DNA from: Flavobacteriales bacterium | Lineage (GTDB): Bacteria; Bacteroidota; Bacteroidia; NS11-12g; UBA955 | DNA length: 48,708 bases | Assembly: GCA_947487175.1 (NCBI GenBank) | Contig: CANKVM010000008.1 | Location: 1-48,708, forward strand | Direction of reading: 5' to 3' | Shown here: one piece after another, positions 18,411 to 27,900 of the stretch | How positions within the stretch are numbered: position 1 is the first letter of the stretch | Layout of the letters: each line of letters begins with the position of its first letter | Notes under the pieces: model-generated | What the model was told of the DNA's origin: nothing | The model's database searches: none | Seen by the model: the letters and a program-made list of their open reading frames with translations, nothing else | Program-made: the position numbers and the translations under genes

Positions 18411-18496
18411 TTATTCATTTAATTACTCATTCATTTGCTTTAATTAGCCATAATTATAAATTTAAAATTCGCTACCGTATTAAAAATCATTTTTTT

Positions 18497-18528
18497 TTTG
18501 CGATTACAGTAAAAAAAACGCACATTTG
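18497..18528 (+). promoter_or_regulatory. Candidate Bacteroidota promoter before the fibre gene
   Basis: A TTTG -33 element (18497-18500) lies 20 bp upstream of CACATTTG (18521-18528), which matches the TAnnTTTG -7 consensus except for the first base. Transcription would begin near 18534, about 14 bp before the ATG at 18548. It is in the largest gap (18411-18547) of the structural operon, so fibre, baseplate and tape genes may have extra or separate control. Confidence 0.45.
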
Positions 18529-18547
18529 TAGTTAAATTTACATAAAT

Positions 18548-19255
18548 ATGGGTTCACGTAGAAGATCAGAACTTAAAAACTATTTCATCAAAGGAAGAAT
18601 TCCAAAAGAGGAAGACTTTCAAGATTTCATTGATTCAACTTTGAATCATGTTGATGATGCAATAGTTATCAATGAAGAGGATGGCTTAACGATTGAATCG
18701 AAAAATACCGGAGCCTTAATTACTTTCAAGCAGAATATTGATGATGCTGATGCGTTTTGGAGAATCGAATTAGAAGATGATGATAAGGGCGATAGTTATT
18801 TAAAATTTAAACATTCGCAAAACGAAAATGCTACTATTTCTTTAAATAAAGATGGTAAAGTTGGCGTTGGCGTTGAAAAACCATTACATACGCTGGATGT
18901 TAATGGAGTAATTGGTTCACACGGAAGAATAGGTTATTATAAATTTGGTGAAGTTCCTGCCGACGGGCAATGGCACAATGTAGTTGATAATTTATCTAGT
19001 TATTCGGCATTTGAGGTTATTTCTTCCTGTGGTGAAAAAGGTGCACATGCCATTACTCACGCAATTTGTGTTTGCACATATGGAAAAAGCAAAGATGGAA
19101 TAACGCAAACTCAAAATTATTTTGGGCGTTCTAGAAATAGAATCGAATTTCGTTGGTTTGGAGAATATTTTAATTACGCATTACAAGTAAGAACAATGCG
19201 TCCATTTTCACGCGAAGCAAATATCAAATTCAATGTTTCTTTGTTATGGGAATAA
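18548..19255 (+). CDS. Short tail fibre / receptor-binding protein
   Basis: The 235-residue protein has an N-terminal attachment segment (YFIKGRIPKEEDFQDFIDST, residues about 13-32) like that of Bacteroidota phage-type fibres. A beta-rich shaft follows, including KVGVGVEKPLHTLDVNG, a motif common in trimeric fibre proteins just before the head. The C-terminal head of about 120 residues (from GRIGYYKFGEVPADGQWH on) is a beta domain with several aromatic residues. Fibres fix target specificity. No large Afp13-type fibre is visible elsewhere in the window. Its last 10 bases overlap the next gene. Confidence 0.75.
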   Translation: MGSRRRSELKNYFIKGRIPKEEDFQDFIDSTLNHVDDAIVINEEDGLTIESKNTGALITFKQNIDDADAFWRIELEDDDKGDSYLKFKHSQNENATISLNKDGKVGVGVEKPLHTLDVNGVIGSHGRIGYYKFGEVPADGQWHNVVDNLSSYSAFEVISSCGEKGAHAITHAICVCTYGKSKDGITQTQNYFGRSRNRIEFRWFGEYFNYALQVRTMRPFSREANIKFNVSLLWE

Positions 19256-19428
19256 AAAAAGATACAGATTTAGTACTGAATTTAACTGCTGAAGAAGTTA
19301 ATTTGGTATTGGATGGTCTTGCGAATTTGCCCTATAAAAATGTATATCACGTTATTGACAAAATAAGAAGTCAAGTTATTTCTGAAACTCATCTAAAAAA
19401 TCAAGAAACTTCTCGAAAAGTAAAATGA
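19246..19428 (+). CDS. Small phage-type protein between fibre and baseplate genes
   Basis: The 60-residue peptide overlaps the end of the fibre gene by 10 bp and overlaps the next start as ATGA (19425-19428). The core LNLTAEEVNLVLDGLANLPYKNVYHVIDKI resembles, in pattern, short uncharacterised peptides common in tailed phages, with EVN-LLD, LPY and a C-terminal amphipathic helix. That supports its reality and a phage-tail origin. Its function is unknown; an assembly chaperone is possible but not shown. Confidence 0.7.
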   Translation: MGIKKDTDLVLNLTAEEVNLVLDGLANLPYKNVYHVIDKIRSQVISETHLKNQETSRKVK

Positions 19429-21968
19429 ATGATGAGCTTGAAAAATATGCCATTGAAACAGATCAGGTAATTGACCCAGACTTTGATCTTGTAGCCCTGA
19501 GGGAAAAAGGCATTTCTTTCATTCAACAGTATAGTGGCACAGAATGGACGGATCACAATATTCACGATCCCGGAATTACCATACTCGAACAAATTTGTTT
19601 GGCAATTGCTGATATAACTTATCAAACTGAACAAGTTATTACCGCTTCTAACAATGCCGATACATTTGCCAATAGCCCGTATTTTAATGTAAGTCAAGCT
19701 AGAAATACAAATCCCCTTATTACTTTTAAGGATTTTACTGATAAAATTATTGAATTTGAGGGGATTTATAAAGTTTATTATATCCCTTCTATTTCACACC
19801 CTTGTATTAATGGCATATATGATATTATTGTTTTCTGTGATCAAGAAACAAATAAAAAAGACGCATTAGAACATATTCAATCAATTAAAAACTCTTGGAG
19901 ACCATTGTGTTCAAAGTTTGAAGCAATTCACTTCCCTCCTCAAAAGAATATAGAAATCCAGCTTTCAATTGAAGTTACCGACACTGAAAATTTAAATGCT
20001 ATTTTTGACCGATATCTGTACGTAATTAAAGAATTTTTAAAAGGCAAAAGCACTGGAAATAATTTTTTCAGACAACGCATTTTTGATGTTGCAACATTTT
20101 CTAAAAAAATATCACTCCAACTTCAATCGGCCGATTTGGTTTCAGCTTTAAATCAAGTTGAATTCACAAAAAACATAATTAACATATCAATAAAAGATCC
20201 AAACCAAGACTTTGTTTGGACCATGAACTTTGATACCCCTTACGAATTACTTTTAGACCCAACAAGTACAATATCGCTTTATAAGAATGGCAATTATTTA
20301 GGCAATTGGACAGCCTCAGAAATTAAAAAAAGAAGAAAAAAATCCAAGAGTTTTAATAATTCAACAATTAATGAGATTGGCAATAATGAATATCCTCAAA
20401 AGTTAACCGACTTTTATTCCCTTCAAAAAGGAATGCCAGAGATTTATGAATTAGAAAAAGATATTTTAAGCAAATTAAATAAATCTCACAGTTCGGCTTT
20501 ACAACTTAAAGGTATACTATCTACCTACGATATTTTAATTGCTCAATTTATTTCACAATTAGAAAAAACCTTTCACATTTTAAATAACCGCAATACCAAC
20601 CTCAATGACTTGGCGAAAGAAATGTTATCGGTTATTCCTGGAATTGAATGGGTTTGGATTGATTTTAATGAAAAATTTGAAGCCCTTAAGCCAAAAGAGA
20701 AACATTCTCGATTTGTTGCTTGGAAAAACTATCTTATAAATCAAAAACAAAATTTACACGAATTAGTAAATATTAGTACAAGAACTGAATCAGAAAGCAT
20801 TGAAATAAGAATCAAAACTTACTTGTTTTTATTGCAATTAATGGGATTTGATTTAGAACTAATCACACCCAATTACGACCTATTAACCAATTTTGACAAG
20901 GCAAATTGGTTGGAAGAGATTTTACAGTTTTGGTTAACCAATCGATTAAATCGCATCCATGTTGAAGGAGAACCATTACAGGCTTTAACCCGAAGTTCCG
21001 AAATTGGTTACCGCGGTATAATTTCCAAAATATTAAATATAAAATTTGATACATTCGTATTTTCTCAAAGAATTCCGAAAATAGCCCACTGGATATATAG
21101 AGATTCTGGCACACCAATAAAAATAAATTCAAGTTTTCCTGAATTTATGTATTGGGGTAGAAATAATAAGGCCTATAAGTACAACGAAGAAAACGAGTTG
21201 ATTTTAATTGGAGATAATAGTAAACAAATTGCAACAATTGGCGCAATGCTCAATGATGATGAATTGACAGATTTAACCAAAAAGATTGCAGATTTACACA
21301 ATAATTCAGAAGGATTTGTTGTAATTGAACACACAGCCCTAACTCCAAATGTAGATGAAAATGTATTTGGTGTTATCATATCACTCGAATCTGATATACT
21401 TTTAAAATTCGAACCAAACTATTCAATATCTGATCTTTATGAAATACTTAACAATTTCGAAAAGAATATTGCCAATAAAGATTTTTCATTTGATGTAAAA
21501 AAAATAGCATCAAAGCAATACGTAAATATTCTTAAAACAGAAAATCTGTATTCCCAAATAGAATATTACTATCCGAGTGCAGAACAGGCTATCGAGGGAC
21601 ATCAAAAATTATCAAAAGAATTAGCAGTAGAGAACTTGGAATTTCAATTTTATGACAAAATGTTTTACCAATTCCAAGACCAATTTGACCCTTATAGCTT
21701 TACTATAAGTATATGTTTTCCAAATTGGCATGAAAAATTCCTAAATACCGCTGCAAAGGACCAAATTTTAAACTTATTAGACAGCATAACACCAGCTCAT
21801 ATTATAATAAAACCACATTGGTTAAATCCGAAACAATTCGCTACACTTATGTCACTTTATGAGGAATTCTCAAAATTAACTCAATACAGTACAAAAGCAA
21901 ATTCTTTAAGAGGGCAATTGCTAGAAATACTAATGAACTCTCATGAAATCAACACTGAAAATTCATGA
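19425..21968 (+). CDS. Second large baseplate protein (Afp12-like)
   Basis: The 847-residue product starts with a region containing SGTEWTDHNIHDPGITILEQ (about 37-56) followed by IADITYQTE, a signature of baseplate proteins that follow Afp11 in Bacteroidota eCIS loci. The middle is helical with lysine-rich stretches (around 305-320). The C-terminal 120 residues contain a FSISICFPNWHEKF-like strand (FTISICFPNWHEKF) and PAHIIIKPHWL, as in baseplate J-type C-termini. It probably forms the wedge together with the 1197-residue protein, like T4 gp7 with gp6. Its end overlaps the tape-measure start by 26 bp. Confidence 0.8.
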   Translation: MNDELEKYAIETDQVIDPDFDLVALREKGISFIQQYSGTEWTDHNIHDPGITILEQICLAIADITYQTEQVITASNNADTFANSPYFNVSQARNTNPLITFKDFTDKIIEFEGIYKVYYIPSISHPCINGIYDIIVFCDQETNKKDALEHIQSIKNSWRPLCSKFEAIHFPPQKNIEIQLSIEVTDTENLNAIFDRYLYVIKEFLKGKSTGNNFFRQRIFDVATFSKKISLQLQSADLVSALNQVEFTKNIINISIKDPNQDFVWTMNFDTPYELLLDPTSTISLYKNGNYLGNWTASEIKKRRKKSKSFNNSTINEIGNNEYPQKLTDFYSLQKGMPEIYELEKDILSKLNKSHSSALQLKGILSTYDILIAQFISQLEKTFHILNNRNTNLNDLAKEMLSVIPGIEWVWIDFNEKFEALKPKEKHSRFVAWKNYLINQKQNLHELVNISTRTESESIEIRIKTYLFLLQLMGFDLELITPNYDLLTNFDKANWLEEILQFWLTNRLNRIHVEGEPLQALTRSSEIGYRGIISKILNIKFDTFVFSQRIPKIAHWIYRDSGTPIKINSSFPEFMYWGRNNKAYKYNEENELILIGDNSKQIATIGAMLNDDELTDLTKKIADLHNNSEGFVVIEHTALTPNVDENVFGVIISLESDILLKFEPNYSISDLYEILNNFEKNIANKDFSFDVKKIASKQYVNILKTENLYSQIEYYYPSAEQAIEGHQKLSKELAVENLEFQFYDKMFYQFQDQFDPYSFTISICFPNWHEKFLNTAAKDQILNLLDSITPAHIIIKPHWLNPKQFATLMSLYEEFSKLTQYSTKANSLRGQLLEILMNSHEINTENS

Positions 21969-24900
21969 ACTTGAAATCATTATCGATGGTGTCGATGAAC
22001 AATGGTTAATTCAGAACAATAGCCACATAATTCAAGCAATACATAAGGCATTTGACCCTTATGATATGCATCAATTTCCAGACAATATTATCAATGAAAT
22101 AGTCATTGATTTACCCAAAACTAGTTCGTTTAATGACTTTTTATTAGCCCTAACTAAACAAATTCAGAATCAAGTACTGCAAAAATATGCGCTATCTTCT
22201 AAACAAATAAATGAAATTAAAAACAGAGATTATATTTCATTAAATTGGAAAACTATCGATGATTTGGTATTAAAACTCAAAGAAAATTCAAATATTCATT
22301 CATCGCAATACAGTGATACTTTTTCTGAGCTTTTAGTTATAATATCAAATAACAATACTGTAATTTGGGATATTTTATATAAAATTGGCATTTCAAAATC
22401 TATAATAGACGCATTCATTAAATGGTCTAAATCAGAACAAATTCATCCTAAACAAATTTTACATTGGATTGGTTATTATTTTGAATTAAGTAAAAAAAAT
22501 AATAATTTAAAATTAGATACTATTTTCCTTAATGTAATTTTAGAAACCCAATACAAAGGCAATAAATCCAATATAGCTTTCAATAAAATCAATTCGGAAT
22601 TCATCGAAGTTCTATTAAAGTCAACAGACCCAATAAATAAAGAATTAGTTGAATATCTGAGCAATATTATGGATGCGAATTCTATTTTTGCGAATTATTT
22701 TAGCGATTTCAATGTAATTAAGAACCTAATTGATATACAATTTATAGAGAAAATAATTCAACTAAATCTAAATATACAATCTCAAAATTACAATAATAAG
22801 AAGAAAGAAATTATTCTATATTATAATTTAATACTCATAGCCAGTAGTATTGGCAAATCAAAATACGAGCAATTATTAAATTCGATAAATCTTGCATACA
22901 TAAATGCATATAACGGACAATTAAATTATTTAAATATTCTTAAAATATTCAATGAACATTTTTCATCTACTGAATATAAAAAGATTAAAGAACTAATTGA
23001 GTTATTATTTCAAGAAACCTATTTAATTAATTATAATATAGACTTCGACAAAAATCTTAACCAAATAAAAACGAAGGTCGAATCATTTTTATTTGACAAT
23101 TTCGAGTCTATTCAAACAGATAAATTAAATATTGACAAAAAATCAATACCTCTAAAAATTGACAATATTGTTCATCAAATAATTGATGTAGACTTTTTCG
23201 GGCAATGGCCGGATGAAATGAAACATTTGAAATCCAAATTAAAAACATATATCATTTCATTTTTAGAAACTGGCAAATTCATTCAAATATCTTTTGCTCC
23301 TGAAAGTGAAAATCTACAAATTATCATGACTGAAATTAATCGGATTTTATTAGAAATTCGAATAAAAACCAATATTAGCAGTCCCGAATTGATTACCAAA
23401 TTATTGGCCCATAGTTCAACACTTAATTATCTATTTTTCAATTTAAGTAATTTGTTATTAAAGGAAATTACGCTTGATAAAGAATTAATCTTTGGCGCAA
23501 AAACAAATAACAACAGCAAAAAGGAGAAAAATAAAAATGCCGACATTTCAACCAATAACGATTTATTGAAAATATGGTCAGTCTTCATCTCTGAATTTGA
23601 CTATTATAACAGTAGTAATATTCTTTTTAACGAGTTAAAACAAAAAATAAAAACTGAAAATCCGTTAAATATTCTAGCATTTTTAACAAAAAATACTTCG
23701 GCAAAATTTGCTCAAAATATTTTCAATATTTTAATTACCCTACAAAAAAACAACGATACAATTACCAAACCATTTATTTTATCGTATTTACTACAGTTTA
23801 TTGAGCTTAACATTCAAAATAAAAATAGCGAAGCAATAAATTTTGAAACCTATATCGAAAACATAAAAAAATCAGAAGAACAACAAGTAATAAAGTCCCA
23901 ACAAGTCAAAGAAAAAATAATCAATGAAACTATAAGTACAATTGAAGAAATCAAAGACATAATTCAACCTGAAAACATATCCGAATTATTTACAGAAGAA
24001 GAATTGAAATTATGGAATGGATTGATCAATATTATTGAAGAAAAATCAATAAACATCTTAAAACTTGCACAACAAATTAAATTATTTGAAGATACATTTA
24101 ATATTCTGAATGAATTTTGGTTTGCAAACCTTGATTTAACAGTTGAATTCAATTTGGCTAAAAAATTCAATCATTTATTTGTTGATTTAGAAAGTATTTT
24201 CAATTCAAATAATTCAAGATTAGAAATAAATCAATATCCAAAACAAATTATTCAGAGCTTTGAACAAATTATTGAAGCCCTAAAATTAAATCCAATTTTT
24301 CTCTTTGAACTATTTATTTTCAAGCAGAATAAATTAAATATTGATAAAGAATCCAATTCCATTTTTAATGAATTTGATTTATCAAATGACAAATCAAATC
24401 CACTGAATAAACCCGACATAATAATTTATTTAAATCAATTATTAAATAAACAAATAAACAATTTCGATAAAGGTGCAACATCAATTTCAACTGAATATAA
24501 AAATTTAATTCAACAGGAATTTGAATATTTCAAATCACAAATAGAAACAGAAATAAATCTGGGGGTAGAATTATTTTTTGAAAACTTCAAAAATGACCCT
24601 TTGATTCAGAAAATATTCGAGGAAATAAATACCCTTGAATCTTTAAAAGAACAATTAAAAAGTTCAATAGTTAACGAAAAAATTCAATGGTATTTGTCAT
24701 TGGCGATGATTAAAATATTTAAGCATTTTTTAAATACTTTAACTCAAAAATACAAGTTTCAGAATACAGATGAATTAAAATCTATCTTTTTTAGAGAAGA
24801 AAAAAACGCAAATGAAGCATTGAATGGTTTTGAGTTTGCAGAAGATATAATTAATAAGCAAACCGAATATATTTATAACTTAATTGGTATTCAAGCCAAG

Positions 24901-27900
24901 CAAATCAAGCTAAATCCAAACGCTTTTATTGAGAACCAATCAACACTTATAGAGCGAGAAGTAATGGATAGTTGGATGGTTCATATAAATCACCTGGAAA
25001 TCCCTATTCACGACGACGTAAATTCGTTATTACAACAACTCATAGTGAATCTAGCTATTCAAGACAAAGAAATTGAACGAAATATTGAATTCGAAAGATA
25101 TACATCGCATGAACAAAAAACAGAACTCGAAAGAAATAAAGATCTTGAACGTATTGATGAACTCGAACAAGATATAAAGCTTGAACGAAAAATAGAACTT
25201 GAACGTATTAACGAAATCGAACGAGATAAAACGCTTGAACAAAAAATAGAACTCGAAAGAAACAAAGAACTTGAACGAGAAACAGAGATTGAACGAAAAA
25301 TAGAACTTGAACGTATTAACGAAATCGAACGAGATAAAACGCTCGAACCCAAAACAGCCCTCGAACGAGATAAAGAACTTGATAGCAACGAAATTCCAAC
25401 AATCGAAAATAAAAATACTCAAGTTAATTATATTCAACTGGAATATATAAATAAGCAAAATATAGAAACATCAGACTATTTGGTATTATCACTCAGTGAG
25501 GTTTTTTCAATTATATATCCAAAATGGATATCGATTATTAATTCCTTAAATGTATCTGAAACAGAAACAAATAAAAACATCATTCTAAATTCAAATATCA
25601 ACTGGATGGAACAATTAGTTTCATCGCCAATTTTGCTTCAGCTAACACAAAAACAGAGTTTGATATTCCAAAATTATTTAGATGAAATAGTAAAAATACA
25701 ATCAGAAACATATACATTAAAAGAACACATTGTTTTTAAAAATGCATTTACAATGCTAATATATTTTATAGAGCAAACCGCAGAAATAAAACACATACTG
25801 GTAGCGAATCAAATAGAAAATATTCAAAAAAAGGCAACGGCAATTATCACAAACTTAAAAAGCACTTTGCACTTTCAAGAAACTTCTCTCACTCAAATAT
25901 TAATCTCAAAATATACCAATTATAAAGAGATTGAGATTGCAAATGAATCAAAAATAATCATTCAAAACATATTTAAAGAAAAAGCCGAATCCAATGAAGA
26001 AAATATAAATAAAACTTGGGTTCCTAAAAATATTTGGTTTCAAACAGAACAAAAAATCCCCTTTCAATCAATATTCAATAATCGAGAATTTTGGAAAGTA
26101 TTATTTTCGGAAAACAACAATGAAATTTATATAGAAAATACCGAAAATAATATTCAACCAATTTGGGATAAATCTGAAAATTACAAAATTTTAAATAAAC
26201 ATCCACAATCAAAAAAATGGATGGTTCAATTATCTAAAAATAAAGGTGAGGGGTTCATGGAGTTAGCCTCTAGCCTATCGTTCAATACAATTATTGAAGC
26301 ACAAATAGAAAAATACAAATCAGCTGTAGTTTTCGAAACTAATATAGAAAAACTCATATCTGAACTAAAAATATTAATTCCAAATATTGGCATTTTAGAT
26401 TTTTATCAATTCACAAAATTTCAATTAATCCAGATTCAATCGCCCCCTACAAAATTACAATTGGCTCAAATATTCTATTTATCATATATTTCTATTTCGA
26501 GCAATAAAACATTTACGGAAATTTCAAAATTCTCACAATTAATCATAAAAACATTAAATTTAAATGGCAATGAAACAAGTTTGTTGAATAAAATAATCAA
26601 TGATAAATTACCCAATCAAAATGACCAGGTACTCAAAAAAAACGAATTAGCCTTAGTGGATTTCTCTATTAATAAAATATTCACAGACAGCCATATAAAA
26701 GAAATATCATTACACATAATTAAATATCCATTCATATCTGAATCTGAAATTATTGATCAACTAAATTTACTAATTTCTAGCAAAATAAAATCAACAAATA
26801 CTGAAAGCATCTTAAATGAAATTTCAAAACAAATTTGGGAAGACATTAATAACCAAGGCAGTTCAATTATCTCAAATAAAAGATTTTACCATTTTCTAAA
26901 TAAAACAATAAATAACTGGTTAACAAATAAACAAATTCACTGGACAGTTAAACGTGCTTTCATAAATATCGAACAATGGTTGACAGTATCAAAAACAGCC
27001 TTACTGAAAGCTGAGATGAGTGAAATTCAATATTTGCATCCAAGTTGGGGTATCTACGACGAAAAATACAAATCCGAAGTAAATTCGATTATTCATTCAC
27101 CCGAACTATTCTTTTTAATTGAGACTGGGACTCCAAATAAAACCATTTTTGATAATGATATTTATACAAATAATGTTAAAATAGAAACTATTCAGAAGAA
27201 AGAATACCCATTAAAATCATCGTTAGAAACGAAAGACAAAACACTCCAATTAACTGAGCGAACAATTCTAAATGATTCTCGTTTAATGAACCAAGTAAAT
27301 AGGCAGTCAAAACCCTTATCTGAAAATGCAATTCCAAAAAACGAAGTAATCATAGCCGAATTTAGAGAATGGCAGAGCACTTTAAATGAAAAACTAGCAA
27401 TCACCAATAAGAAACTCATTGAAAATCAGCAAAACAATGAAGAATACAAATTAGAGCTACCCTATAAACCAAAAGATCCATCTATTTTAAATTGGGATGC
27501 AATTGGTAACTCAAATGAAATAGAAAAAGCACTGTTATCAATTTTACTTATTGAAGGAATCGAAATCAATCAATCAATTTTACCCAACAATGACATTATT
27601 TCCACGAATCAATTTTTAAGTTCAAAAGCAATCTTTAGGATACTCGGACATAGTTCAATTCCACTGCAATTTATAGGACTATTATATGAACAATTTTTTG
27701 GTTATTCAATGGGGCTACTTGAAGAAAATTGGATGAATTTCACATCGCCAAAAAATTCAAAATCACTTTCCCTTAAATTGAAAAATCTCAGAAATGAAAG
27801 TCCCTCAGAAAGATTGAACGAAAATGAAATAGAGACTGAAGTTGGAAGCGAAAATTGGTTTGAAAGAATTTTAAATTTGTCAAATTTAGAAAATCAAAAA

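Noticed and set aside
25051-25458. Long open frames on the minus strand inside the tape-measure gene
   Set aside because: They are by-products of the 18-bp repeat tract; the translations are low-complexity Phe/Ser/Ile-rich strings with no family pattern.
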